Part shown: piece after piece, positions 40,801 to 51,728 of the stretch
Position numbering within the stretch: position 1 is the first letter of the stretch
Layout: each line of letters opens with the position of its first letter
NCBI GenBank assembly: GCA_029207755.1
Contig: JARCOQ010000005.1
Coordinates: forward strand, 48,263,563 to 48,327,562
Source: Chamaea fasciata
Taxonomy: Eukaryota > Chordata > Aves > Passeriformes > Sylviidae
Length of the DNA stretch: 64,000 nt
Reading direction: 5' to 3'
The notes under the pieces: generated by a model
The model's input: only the letters and a program-made list of their open reading frames with translations
Database searches by the model: none
What the model was told of the DNA's origin: nothing
Program-made: the position numbers and the translations under genes

Positions 40801-43289
40801 AAATTCCAATTGCACCAAAAACGTGGAGAGCTGAAAGGGAGAAACTATGAGAACAGATTATGTCATTCTGTCGCTTTCATTAGACTCTCCTTTGGGGATT
40901 GTCAGCCTCTGATGTTTCAGCTTGCCTCTGCCGAAACACACGTCTGACAGGAGGGAATCTCCCCTGAGATACTTAGGCCACTGACTACAGCAGCCAGAAA
41001 TAATAGAGAATTATAAAGGAGGAGAGAGAGGGGTGCAGGGATATGTAGATCCTTCCCACGTGCTCTCCACACAAGTGTATGCCTACGTGCAAGTAGCCGC
41101 GAGTTAGTGTGTTCTAGTGCATTTCCTCTGCCAAAATGCACTTCAAATGCATTTCTAAGCAGAGCCTTGTGACAGAAATTCCCCGGAAATTAAACAGCAT
41201 CCTGCTTTACCTGGCACAAAGAGATTTACAGCAGCAACCCTTTCTCCATCCTCCTCCTGGAGCAGGTGGCAGCATCCTGACACTTTTCCATGCAGCAGTA
41301 GAGCCATTCTTCTCACTGCACAGGCTTCAAAACCACTGCTGTGAAGAGATGGGATTGCCCTTGGCTTTAGGATCCTGGCAGGTCTTCTGCAATTCACTTC
41401 CAGGTGGTATTGATTCCAAACCTTCACCTTTCCCATTTCCAGCTGTGAGTGGCAGAAGTCTCCTGACACAGGGAAACTACAGCCCCTTGCTACAACAGAC
41501 TTCAATCTCTAACCTACTCCTGCCCCCCTGTATCCTGTTAAGGATGGCCCACAGGCAGAGGTAACAATACAAGACTACTGCAATCTTAGGCTATCCATGA
41601 GGCTCTTATGCCTATCACCTGAAAATAATTTCCTGTTCATTAGGCAATCAGCTATGAGTAGGACATGGCATTTGCACTAGTAAATTATCATCAGGTTGGT
41701 GACACCAGATTTTATCTTCCTCAGCTGGCTTCAAGTAGCCATCTCACCTCCTAGTCTGTTTTGAAGTAGTGAATTTAGTAGTTTTACATTTGTTTCCTTT
41801 TGAAAAATTCTCCAAATTCTTCAGAGGTCATATGTGCAAGAAAATACATCCATGTGAGAGAGTTGTATATATTATCTCCCAACAGTGCATAGCAACCCTA
41901 TCTAAAAGATTAGATAAAGAAGCTAAATGAAATGTGAAATCCAAGTGTAATAAGACAGCATATTGTGTCTTTCCTCCATTTGAGTCTGCGTGTGTCCTGA
42001 ACACCTGTATAGAAAGTTCCTGATTCCCACAAAAAAAAAAAAAAATCAGAGGTCAGGATTACATGCTTGTTACTCTTTTATAAAATAATGTAATCCACCA
42101 GCAGGGCTGCACCACAGTCACCATTTCTGCTGATGCACAGGAGGATTTACACTGACATAAGACTTAGACCGCATAGCACGTTCCCAATGCTGGACAAACT
42201 CACAATTTCAAAACAGCCCTTTCAGCCATCTCAGCTACTGACAGGGGAATCTTTACTGACCCGAGGCAGGAAGATCCCTCACACAACCCACTGCCAGAGC
42301 TGCTCATCCAAACCCCAAGCAAGCACAGGAAGCTCCTCCAAATCAGAGCACAGAGATGTGACTGTGAAGGCTGGCTAGTGAAGCAATGATCTTCAGAAGC
42401 CACAATGCTTGTATCTGCCTGTATCCCATTTTATCTTCTGGAAGCAGCAAAGAGGAGTAAACAGAAGCTATTTTTAAACAATCTCATCTTGCAAGACAAA
42501 AGAATGACATCATGCAATAGCAGGGTGTGAATTTTCACATCATTCAGTGTGACGGTAAACTTTCCCTCCCCTTGCAGTATCAGGTTTTGGCACAGTAGCT
42601 ATTCAGATGCTGTGATAGTGTAAAGCCTTGAAAGCAGTAGTCACAGACAGGTAAGGATTCTGAATGAAAGAGACATGGTCTTAATCTAAACAGCCCAACT
42701 TATCCCAGGATTCAAGAACTGTGCTTGTAAATGCTAATGCATCATTCACACAGGACATGTTTGTAAGCGTCTTCTGCCAAATTTTCTATGCTGCAGCTCT
42801 TGCCAGTCCCCTGGACAGTATGAGTTGTCACAACGTACCAGAGGTTTTGTAAACTAGGCATCTTTGGGGAGCCCCTGATACACACAAGCTGTGCCACCAG
42901 TCGATACCATCATTTTGACTTCTACAGGTACCATATGAGATTTGTTGCACAGAGCCAAACCCAATCAGGTTCTTCCAGTGGGACAGTCTCTCCCTCCTGC
43001 ACACAGGACAAATCAACCTCATTATCTTTCTTCCAAAGTTGTTTGGTTAGGCATGCAAATATCATGATCTGAGGTTCACTGGAGATAGACTTTATTAGAT
43101 ACAAAATCCTGATAGTTCAGCACCTACATCTAGCTTTAAATATTGTCAGTTGCAGCTAATCTGCCAAATTTATCAGCTCTTCTACTGTCACTAAAACATT
43201 AGTGGAGTAAACATTTAATTTGATTTTTAATCTGCATTCTCTCTGCTTCATCTTAAAGTCATTTATTTCCTGATGTGTCCTCTGTGACT
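34893..43289. other. intron 1 stretch, no gene seen
   Basis: Unique sequence apart from a short repeat-like piece near 39716-39760 and an A15 run at 42031-42045. No coding feature. Confidence 0.6.
39716..39760. repeat. tRNA-like or MITE-like old repeat fragment
   Basis: CACAGCCCAGTCGTTAGAGC followed by ACTCCCTCTCC resembles an old amniote repeat with the phrase CAGTGGTTAGAGCACTCACC. The match is short. Confidence 0.25.
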
Positions 43290-43480
43290 AATGAGAATAA
43301 TTGGCCCCTGTCCTCTTTCTGTGACAGTCTTTCATGTATTTGCAGACAGCTAAGGATCCACCCACAGTTGTCTTTTCTCCAGACTGAGCTTCCCGGGGTC
43401 TCTCCCATTCTTTCTCTTCAGGTCTTGTTTTCTCTGCTCTGTGATCATTATCTTAGTTCACTCCCGCATATTCCCCCCAG
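43290..43480 (-). mobile_element. ancient CR1/L3-like LINE fragment
   Basis: The plus strand reads AATAATTGGCCCCTGTCCTC, then CCACCCACAGTTGTC, then TCTCCAGACTGAGCTTCCC, TCTCTTCAGGTCTTGTTTTC and GATCATTATCTTAGTTC. It runs parallel to the copy at 33299-33420 and to the complement of an old CR1 3' region. Diverged, no open RT frame. Confidence 0.5.
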
Positions 43481-46400
43481 TCCTTCCCTCTCTTAGAAGT
43501 GCTGCCCTCAAACAGAACATAGTTACCCTAAGCAGAGCTAAACCACATTCGTAAATAGGTTCTATACAGATCATTTCACTATTTTGAACAAACAGGGATT
43601 GTATACAGAGCTCACACATGGGCTGGACAGTGGGTTTGGAGGAGGATGGTGGTAGCTACACTGCTTCATTTCTTCATCTGTGGATGAAAATCCAGACTGA
43701 AAGTACAGTAAGCAAGAACTGTCCCATAACTAAATAGCTACACGTAGACAAAGCAGTGTAGGCTGCTACCTTGAGAAGTAGTCACATGGATCTTGTCACA
43801 TGGACAGTTAATTGGAGGTGAGCTCCTACAACCCCAACCTACAACCCCAGGGGTGTGCAGGAGCGACAGAATAATATCCCATGGATTATTCAGGCCAGAT
43901 AACCTCGTGGCCCTGCACCTGTTTTAGTGGAGGAGCAATCAGTGCAGATAAGCCACCAAACTTGAAGATCAAATTCACATTTTTCCCCCTGGAGTGTTTC
44001 ATTTCTATAAATGTTTCAGCACAGCCTTGCACACCTATGTTAGTATTACTGTACTTTGGGAATACAGAAATCTTCAGTATGCAGAGCTAGCAATATTACC
44101 TTTTACCTGAGCTACTTTCAGTGAGTCTTTTCAGTTCTCAACCTTCCTTGCGGATGGGGTTTGAGGTATAGAGAGTGAATGCCGCAGAGATCTCTGGCTA
44201 GTATCCCTTTCACTTTGAGCCAATAACCACTCTCATTCAAAATTTCTTTTTCCCCAGATGTTTAACCAATTCATCTATATTGACATATCTAGATTATATA
44301 TATAGATATAAAACACAGTCTCCAATTGCTTGTGTTAGAAAGGGAAGAGAGCCACCCAGCACACTTTGCAGTCTAAAAATACCAGCTGTATTGGGAAGAA
44401 TGAGCTGGCAGTGAGTCTCAGAACACACACCCTTTCACGCTTCACTTTTTTGGGGTATGGAAAAAGAATGTGCTTTCAAATTAAGCATATTCAATGTATA
44501 TGTAAAAATTTTATGAAGAGAAGTCTGTCTCTTCTCCTGCCCAGAGTCAGTGTTCTCTTCTGTTTCCAAGAAAACACTGAATAAAAGGCAGCCTTGCTTC
44601 GAGTGGTCCAAATTAGCCATGTTTTGAATTGAATTTGAATTTGCACAGTTTGCACACTGCCTTGTGCCACGCATTTGTTTCTGAGTGCATAGAGAGAGGA
44701 TATTTTTTCTCTTCAGTGACTTCAGGCACATGGAAATACACCACTTGATTTGCACAGATCACCACCCTGCACTTGGTCAACTTTTACACACACCAGTTCA
44801 CACTCTGATGTACAGTTCTAGCTCGGAGCTTGTGGTTTGCAGCTTAAGAAAACTATGAACTCCTGAGCAATAAAGGATGGGTTTGCTTGGATTTTTTTTT
44901 TTTTCCCCAACATGAAAGGTAGCTTTAACATTCAACCTGATCAGATCAATCTCCTAGTTCCCAGGCACTTAGCACCATGGCAGTAACTCTGCCAGAGCTA
45001 CCACCACTCCATACCTATTAGGAACCTTCTTTCCTGTCTTTAAATAAATAGACAAGCAAGAAAGGTAGGTCAGAGGGATGGTGGAGCCCCCTTTGTTGTT
45101 GGAGAAATAGGTTTTTTAGTTCCTGTTACAAGGCACTTTGCGGAACCAGAAAAACAAAACTCAAAAGAAGGGACAAGGCAGCAGTAGCAGGTGGGCCATG
45201 CTTATCTTCAAATATCTTATTTTCCTCTGATTTCCTTTCTATGTATTTCAGTGCTGTGATCTTCATTCATTTTACGCAGGGAGGTACCCAAGGCAGCAGC
45301 GAGTCTGACTGCAGCAAAGCGACAATTAATAAGTTGACTCACTTTGGTGTAAAGAGTTCTTGTGGATGGGTGGACAGAGGAGAGATCGGGGTAATAGCAG
45401 GTAACTGATCAGCCATGCTTCTGCCAACCACTTTGTGCTTTTTCTCTCAAGGGTAAATAAATATCAAAGAAAGCTAATCACAGAATTGCAGAAGAGTCAG
45501 GCAGGCCTAGAGCCCTGATGTCAGGCAGAGTGGACACTACAAGCATTCCATGGTGGATTAGGCAGTCACAATACACTGAGCCATCTTGCTCAGAAAGATA
45601 CTCTAGTCCATCCTTCCTATTAACTAATCCATTTTTTTGTGATTAATTGCAGCTTACACAAAGAAAAATTTAAAAATTTAAAAAAAAAAAAACCTGCATG
45701 TTCTCCAGCTGCAAGGTAGCTGTCTTTCACCACTGCCCACTAAACCCCGTGGCTAAGTAGGGTGAGTACAGGCAGGATAGAGCTGAACTCTCCCTAAAGG
45801 CCAAGAAGATTAAACCTCTAGGGACCAGTCATCAGTCTGGACTATCTCATAGGCAATTTCTGTGCATCCTAAGGATGGGAATGTGGAATGGAGCCCATTG
45901 CAGATACAAGCAGTGCTATCTGTACAGTGCTCCCACCCTCCGCCAGATTGGAGGAATGAAAAAACAGCACCAGGACTCAAATCCAGACCTCCCACATGGT
46001 ACTGCAGAGAGACTGATTCCTGGTGCCAACCCTGGCAATGTGTATCCAATGAGGAAATCAAAGTGCATCTCCACAGCTCTGGCACTAGAAGCAAGGTCCA
46101 CCTGCCCTCTTCCAAACCAAGCACAAAAAACAGCCCCAACAAGATGAAATATAAATTAATTCCATCACCTTTCCCCCCTGTAGGTTAGGGTTTGGGGATC
46201 AGGTGCTGTTTCATAGGTTGATAGATTTTTTTATACAGGGACAGTTAGTAATCTGAAATGAGGATAATACAAGTCAAAGCATCAGTTATTAAATGGGGAT
46301 GGCAGCTTGGGATTTTTGCCCCTGTTTTGCCCCTGATCTCCGTGATCTCTCACATGATGTTCTAGCATGTACAGGTGCAACACAGAACTCTGCCATTGTG

Positions 46401-47199
46401 CTGGTATCCTGAAACCCTTGCCCAGAACAGGATGGCTGAGTGCTGCTGCTGCTACCTTCCTTTGCTCAGCAATGGTCTCACTGGCACAGCGATCACAAGA
46501 GGCACCAAGACTGACAAAGGCTGAACTGGCTAGTGCAGCAGGTGTGTGCCAACAGATCAGAGGCCAGGGTCCCTGAAAAGAGGAGCTGCGGCTTTGACCG
46601 TGCTTCCTTCCATTTCTCTGCTGAGATCTGCCTCTGTATAACAATGGCTGAGCCAAGAGAAAGCTGAAGCAGATCTCACCATCCCTGGGCTGTTTCCAAA
46701 CTCTGCCCTCAACCTATTTCGTCATATCCCAACCCTCTGAGACCTCCGCCCAGGACTGGGAGACAAGCTGATGTGGTGAGGGACCAAAGAAAAGCAGGTT
46801 ACACCAAGGCAACAAGAGCTGCTGCTTTGGGGTGGCGTGGGTGAGCAGTTGAAAATTGCCCATACCCACACCTCCCCTCTTGAAGAGCACCCTGCACCCA
46901 CGAACAAACTGCTGCTCTCTACAGAGCTGCAGCTGGGGCACATCAGGTCACCCAACACAGCAGGGTGCTGTGTCCCTGCTCTGCTCCCCAGGGCTGTGGG
47001 GTGTGGGACAGCACTAGCAACCCATGAGCTGGGGGTGTTGCATACCCAGCCCTTCCTGCCTGCCCAAGGGGCAGTTCAGGGGGGATCAGCTGCCTCCATA
47101 CACTGCTTGCAAAGCCTGAGGTAGCTGTGCTTGATGGCAGGGAAAGCAATGTTAGTGGGCATCTCCTTTTGCCCATACTGGAGCTTGCAGAGAAGATGA
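43481..47199. other. intron 1 stretch, no gene seen
   Basis: Mostly unique. A T14 run lies at about 44890-44903. GGACTCAAATCCAGACCTCC near 45973-45992 resembles the other end of the same tRNA-like or MITE-like repeat as at 39716, again a weak match. Confidence 0.5.
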
Positions 47200-48960
47200 T
47201 GAAAATGTCACAGGCACAGGTAGCAGCCAGAGAGACTGGGCAGTAAAGAGGAGTGAGGATGAGGGCCAGTGCTCCTGGCCCCCACGGCTGAGCACCAAAG
47301 CTTTAAGACCCCTCCACAAGTCCCACCTGCCCTGCTCCATCTTTGCACGAGCCTGGCCCTGGTCATGGCAACGAAGGGCTGTGGCAGGGATGCGGCACTC
47401 GCTCGGGCCGGGTGCCCTGCTGGCGGGGCTGGCGGCTGTGGCAGGCAGCGGGCAGACAGGGCTGGGCACAGTTCTCTCTAAGGGTGCAGGCAGCCTGGCC
47501 CCGCTGGCGACGGCTGCCACCCTGGCCAGGCACCCGAGATAACCTTCCCCTCTGCCGTCCGATGTGCCTGCAAAACCCAGAGTAGAGGTCGGAGGGGCAG
47601 GGACTGAGCCCACCCTCCCCTTTCTGTGCATCCCCCTCGGAGTTCGTGCTTTTAGGGGTTCTCAGGGGTAAGAGATGGCCGACGAAGGGGGCTACAATCC
47701 CCCACCAGTTCGGTGCTGTGGTCCTGGGAAATCCGGGAGATGCGAGGCCTGAGAAAATCCTTCGGAAAACCGGGGAAAGGCTCCCACACGCCCTCCTCTC
47801 CGCACAGGTAAACTTTCAACTCCCACTTGCGGCGAAGGAGGGAGAGCTCAAGCAGGGAGGATCCAGGCGCGGATACCCTGGGAAGCCTTAGATATTTATA
47901 GAAGCACCGCCAGAATATGTCAGGAAAGGTGGCTCTCAATCCCTTCACGCGGAACCCCTCCCGGTTTTTAACAACAGGCCGACAAAACCCCCTCAGAAAT
48001 GTGGCAAGGAGCTACTGGAAGGATGCGAGCAAACGAGGTGGTAGGAAAGGCGCGCCCCCGCCTCTGCAAGCTCCGGATGCATCAAGGGCTGAGAGCGCCT
48101 CAAGGCTGCCTCACCCCGCAGCAGGGCTGGAGGATGACCACCCTTCTTCCTCCCTCTGCTGTGGGGTGCGCCTCCCGCTCCTCTTTGCCGCCCCCCGCCC
48201 GCTGCCAGGCTTCCGGTCTGGAAGGGAGAGGCGGCTTGGGGGCAGCCTGGGCGGGGGGCTGGCGATGCGGGTGAGGGTGCAGGGGGTCCGCCCCCAAGGG
48301 GGGGCTGTGCAGAAGCTCACCCCTGCCCCCGCCCCTCCCGGCGCGGGGGTGTGCAGACCCACGAGTGACGGGCGAAGCGGCTCGGCGGGCACGGGCTGAG
48401 GCTTAAAATAACGCCGAGACGCGCAACACCTTGTGCCCGGCGCTCCCGCACCCCCACGGTGGCTCCGCTCCCTTTGTCTTGCCACCATCTTACGGAAAGA
48501 CTCACATGTCACGTTACGGTCGGGATGTACCGGTATCTCTCGCGTATCTACAGCCGAACAGCTCGATAGCCATTTTGCATCCCTCCCGAGTGGGCTGGGG
48601 AAGGGGCTGCAAGGCGAGGTGGATGGGGAGGGGGAGGGATTGGGCGAGGCGGAGAGGGGCCACGATGCCCGCTGATAGCAGCAGGGGGACGGGCATAAAT
48701 TAAAACACGTGAAGTTGCCTGAATACAGCGCCTCGTAGGTTGAGGCTAAGTCGCTTGACGTGCTTGGACTTAAAATAGCCCTCCACCTCCACGCAAGCAG
48801 GCGCACTCGCCCCGGCGCTGGGCGGACTCCTGCCGCGGTGCCAGGGGCGGCCCCGGCCACTCCCCGGGCCCCGGCCCCGGCCCCCGCGTTAGGCCGCTCA
48901 CGATCGAGAGGCCGGCGTGGGTTTTCAGTAATGCACCACCCTCCTCGGCAACAAGCGGGT
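47200..48960. promoter_or_regulatory. CpG-rich block in intron 1, just inside exon 1
   Basis: GC- and CpG-rich over about 1.75 kb, with GC-box-like GGGCGGGG near 48250 and several G runs, in contrast to the AT-rich intron around it. It starts about 440 bases downstream of exon 1. Its likely role is part of the GRIN2B promoter CpG island. Long open frames on both strands here follow from GC-richness and show no domain. Confidence 0.75.
48625..48644 (+). repeat. G-quadruplex-type motif
   Basis: GGGG-A-GGGGG-A-GGG-ATT-GGG: four G runs with loops of 1, 1 and 3 bases. Confidence 0.7.
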
Positions 48961-49400
48961 TTCTACGTCCTGTTGTTCCTGACGAGCTCTGCTTTCACAT
49001 CAAAGCATGGCAAGGAGCCGCGGGACCAGTGAAAAGGAGGAGGCAGTTTGCGGGTGGATGGATGAAAATTATTTTCGTTTTCACCCCTTTCCAAAGCCGT
49101 GTTCCTCCTCCCGTGTCTCCCTAGACCCCACCTGTCCAGCTCCCCCTCAAAAAATCACAAGGGACTTGTGATTCACAACGTGGTACCTAACTCAAACCCT
49201 TTCTCCTTCTCTTCACGTCCTATTTGATGAGCCAAGAGGGAATCAACATGTCTGGTGAATGTTGGGGAGCTTTTTCCCTCTATCTGCTTCTAAAAGCAGC
49301 ATCTCTAAACCTTTTGTTCTACCGTAAGTGATCTTCCCTGGGCAAACCCGTGTACTAAAATGAGCTGCAAGCAAAACCGCAGAAACAGGCATTTCCCTAC

Positions 49401-49452
49401 CTTGGTTTGTAGAAGCAGAACCTCTAGACGGACAGATCAAGGGAGAGAGCAT
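49401..49452 (-). other. upstream ORF 3, exon 1 part (17 codons plus 1 nt)
   Basis: ATG at 49452 with A at -3 and C at +4, the best context of the three upstream ATGs. It is still open at the splice donor and continues in exon 2. Peptide begins MLSPLICPSRG. Confidence 0.6.
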
Positions 49453-49495
49453 GTTGGGAATGTCCAGTCTCCTCTTCTTGCTTGCATATCCACAT
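49424..49495 (-). other. upstream ORF 1 in GRIN2B leader (23 codons plus stop)
   Basis: ATG at 49495, TAG at 49426-49424, wholly inside exon 1. Start context is weak (C at -3, T at +4). Peptide begins MWICKQEEE. The same frame is open in the human leader as I remember it, so it may be conserved. Whether it is translated is unknown. Confidence 0.6.
49437..49487 (-). other. upstream ORF 2 in GRIN2B leader (16 codons plus stop)
   Basis: ATG at 49487, TGA at 49439-49437, in a different frame from uORF 1 and overlapping it. Start context is intermediate (G at -3, C at +4). Peptide begins MQARRGDW. Confidence 0.55.
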
Positions 49496-49617
49496 AAGAA
49501 GAATAAGGGTTGGGGGCAAACGTGGGGGAATGAGTTAAAAAACAATCCTATTTGGCTGTAAAAAGAATAGAGGTTTCTTTGTGGCAATCTTGCGTCTTGA
49601 AGCGGTGCAAATTCAAA

Positions 49618-50060
49618 AGCTGGAGAGAATCACTTCAGAGGATTTTCAGCGCGAGTGGTGAAGATCGTCAAATGCAGGTTCCAGAGTAAGCATTCCTTTT
49701 GCCTTTTAATGATTATTCTTATGATTATGCTCTTCTTTTTTTTTCCCCCGGAGCCCTAGTAGAGGAGATTGTGTTCAATGCAACTGGAGGTCGGTGCCGT
49801 TCTTCTGTGAAGCATGATTATCCTCAAAGCGTCCCCTTCCTGAAGGGAAAAATAAGCATCAATTTTGTATTAGAGGAATCTGAAGGGGATAGAAAATGCT
49901 CCCCAACGAAGACATTAATATATTGAGAAGAAAGGAAGGCAAAACGCATTTCCCAATAGTGCACACAAGCGGAATTAAAAAAAAAATAAAATAAAAAACC
50001 CAACAAAATTTAAAAAAAAAAAAAAAAAAACAGCTGGCACGAGTCTATAAATAATTCAGA
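49618..50060 (-). promoter_or_regulatory. GRIN2B proximal promoter region
   Basis: Directly upstream of the inferred exon 1 start. No TATA box at the usual distance. It includes an A-rich tract with A19 at 50012-50030. Assigned by position only. Confidence 0.5.
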
Positions 50061-50146
50061 TACGGGCTGACTTCACCATTCCCGGGATAGGCATGCATAC
50101 GAGACGGGAAAGCTGGCGCGATGTGAATCGCGGAGAGAAAGCGACT

Positions 50147-50171
50147 CCCCCCCCCCCGCAGCCCCCTCCCC
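50147..50171 (-). repeat. C11 run; G-quadruplex-type motif on the gene's sense strand
   Basis: Eleven C at 50147-50157, then GCAG, CCCCC, T, CCCC. Read on the minus strand this is GGGG-A-GGGGG-CTGC-G11, able to form a G4 about 530 bases upstream of exon 1. Confidence 0.7.
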
Positions 50172-50907
50172 ATGCACGCACAGCATTTCGCCCACCCCCG
50201 GGCCCAGCCCCCGAGGGCTGGCGAGGGCCGTGCCCACCCCTCTGCAGTGCTGCCGGCACCGCTGCCCGCCGCGCTCGGCTCCACGGGCAGCGCGGGGCGC
50301 GCTGGCCGCACACACACGCACACGCACTGCCACGGGGGTGGGGAGGCCCGGGGGAACTGCTTCACCTGCCACGGGGCCGGGTTGCTCTACGCGCCCCCCG
50401 CCTCCTTCGCCCCCGGCAACACAGCCCTCGGCTCTCCGGGCTTTGCTTGGGCTCTTTTTTTTTTTTTCTTCTAGGGGTGGGTGGATGGCTGGGAGTGTCC
50501 GCACCTCCACCTCCTCCAGCACACCCGGACAAGGTTTACAGCTATGCAGGCATTTATTTAATGAAGCCGAAGATATTTATTTCTTTTCCCTTCCTTTCTC
50601 GCTCGGTAAAAGATTCACACTTAGAGCTGTCACAAAATCCAGACCCACATACATACCGGCAAATCCTGCTTCAAGCACTCGGGCTGCTCTCAGTAGCTAC
50701 TGCCCCCCTCTCTGCCTGCAAGGCTGATCCGCCTCAGACATGCTCAACTTCTTCATTCTCTCCTCTGGTACTGCCCGGGTGGGAGATGCGAGGCGGGGAG
50801 GGGGAAGTGCTCAGAGCATCACCCTAAAAATACATTTTTAAAAAAAGTCTCTGCAATATAAAAGCCCCGAGGATGCTTTCCCGGAGGTGGGAAAAGCATG
50901 GGAAGGT

Positions 50908-50948
50908 GAATTAATAAGGCAGCTTAATAATTAATAATAATTAAATAT
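50908..50948. promoter_or_regulatory. cluster of TAAT/ATTA motifs
   Basis: AATTAATAAGG followed by CTTAATAATTAATAATAATT: five or more TAAT/ATTA cores in 40 bases inside the CpG-rich upstream block. TAAT is the core bound by many homeodomain proteins; function is inferred. Confidence 0.4.
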
Positions 50949-51260
50949 ACCCGCGGAAAATGGTGGGGAGGGGGAAGTATCAAGGGGCGGGGAGGGGAAG
51001 CTGTGCGAGTGAGCAGTGAGAGAAACGGGGGGAGAAGACGAGGAGCAAGGACAGTACGGGCAACGGGAGACCAACCCCTGCCCGCTGCCGGAGGAAGCAG
51101 GTCAGCCTCTGGCGGGGGCGAAGGGAGAGCCCGTGCCCTGGCGGCACCTGTGCCTCCGGCCGAGCCGGGGCCGGTGCCGGCACTGCGGCCGGGGCCGGGC
51201 CGAGCTGCCGACGCAGCCCCGCGGTGACCACCCGGGGCTCCCTGCGTTCGGCGCCCTCTC

Positions 51261-51540
51261 GGACCCGCATGTTTTGAAGCAACCAAGAGAAGGAATGCAT
51301 AAAAAAATATATTAGCAATAACCATAAAATAGTAATAACGAGAAAAAAAGGAAGAAAGGAACAGGAACCCAGCCAGCAGGCAGGCAGCAGAATTGGATCC
51401 CAACAAAAAGAAAGCAGCGAGAGCAAAGATAACGCTAATATCCAAATTGGATAGTCCATAATTAAGCCCCATGCTTTAATTGGTATTCTCAGAGCCCCTT
51501 GGAAGCTAAGCAACGTGAAATCAGCCTGAACAGAAAAGAA
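51261..51540 (-). other. AT-rich block upstream of the CpG region, possible conserved element or alternative leader
   Basis: Sharp change from CpG-rich to A-rich sequence at about 51270. On the minus strand two overlapping frames stay open through it into the CpG block (182 and 187 codons), encoding very hydrophobic peptides. This could be a conserved non-coding element or an alternative 5' exon; I see no domain and do not call a gene. Confidence 0.3.
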
Positions 51541-51707
51541 CACATGTCTTCATCCTCATCCTGCCCTGCCCATGGATGCCTGCACTCTTGCTGCCCGTCG
51601 TGCTCTCAGCCTCACTGCGGCAGGGCAATCCACTCTGTGGTCACAGATCCATCCCTGTCCCCTCCTGTGTCATGGGCGGCCTGAGCAGAGTGTGCCCACC
51701 TACCCTC

Positions 51708-51728
51708 CTCAGCACCAGAGAACAGCCC
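51708..51728 (+). promoter_or_regulatory. RE1/NRSE-like motif
   Basis: CTCAGCACC-AGAGA-ACAGCCC has both halves of the REST element in order (TTCAGCACC and GGACAGCGCC) with one extra base between them and a few mismatches. It lies about 2.1 kb upstream of exon 1. REST is known to repress Grin2b in rodents; use of this site is inference. Confidence 0.3.

Larger units (their letters stand above)
13580..49400 (-). other. GRIN2B intron 1 (35.8 kb)
   Basis: Bounded by the acceptor at 13580 and the donor at 49400. It holds a solo LTR at 19.1-19.5 kb, old CR1 pieces near 20.7, 33.3-34.1 and 43.3-43.5 kb, a probable LTR at 34.3-34.9 kb, A-rich and G-rich tracts near 27.8-28.07 kb, and a CpG-rich block at 47.2-48.96 kb. 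The rest is unique sequence. No further GRIN2B exon is apparent. Confidence 0.85.
49401..49617 (-). other. GRIN2B: GRIN2B non-coding exon 1 (5'UTR)
   Basis: Read on the minus strand, this stretch closely matches the first exon of the human GRIN2B mRNA as I remember it. It starts TTTGAATTTGCA, shares CTTCAAGACGCAAGATT, then the long block around TTATGTGGATATGCAAGC, GACTGGACATTCCCAACATG and TCTGTCCGTCTAGAGGTT, and ends ACAAACCAAG|GTAGGG. The last is a good splice donor (GT at 49400-49399). Joined to the acceptor at 13579 it gives the leader directly before the GluN2B ATG. The exact 5' end is inferred from the human transcript start; no TATA box is visible upstream. The exon holds three ATGs, described separately. 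An open frame runs through it but is not the coding frame of the gene. Confidence 0.88.
50060..51260. promoter_or_regulatory. upstream CpG-rich block of GRIN2B
   Basis: CpG-dense over most of 50060-50460 and 51000-51250, with a more AT-rich centre (50520-50950). It lies 0.4-1.6 kb upstream of exon 1. With the intronic block it brackets exon 1. Confidence 0.75.

Noticed and set aside
48111..48860. 249-codon minus-strand and 160-codon plus-strand frames in the CpG block
   Set aside because: Pro/Ala/Gly/Arg-rich translations on both strands at once, as expected in CpG islands where stop codons are rare.
49243..49587. 114-codon minus-strand frame through GRIN2B exon 1
   Set aside because: It has no ATG at its beginning (TTG), runs through the splice donor into the intron, and coincides with the known non-coding first exon.
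50093..50827. 244-codon plus-strand frame upstream of GRIN2B
   Set aside because: Pro/Ser/Arg-rich, lies in the CpG block, no domain; overlapping frames open on both strands.
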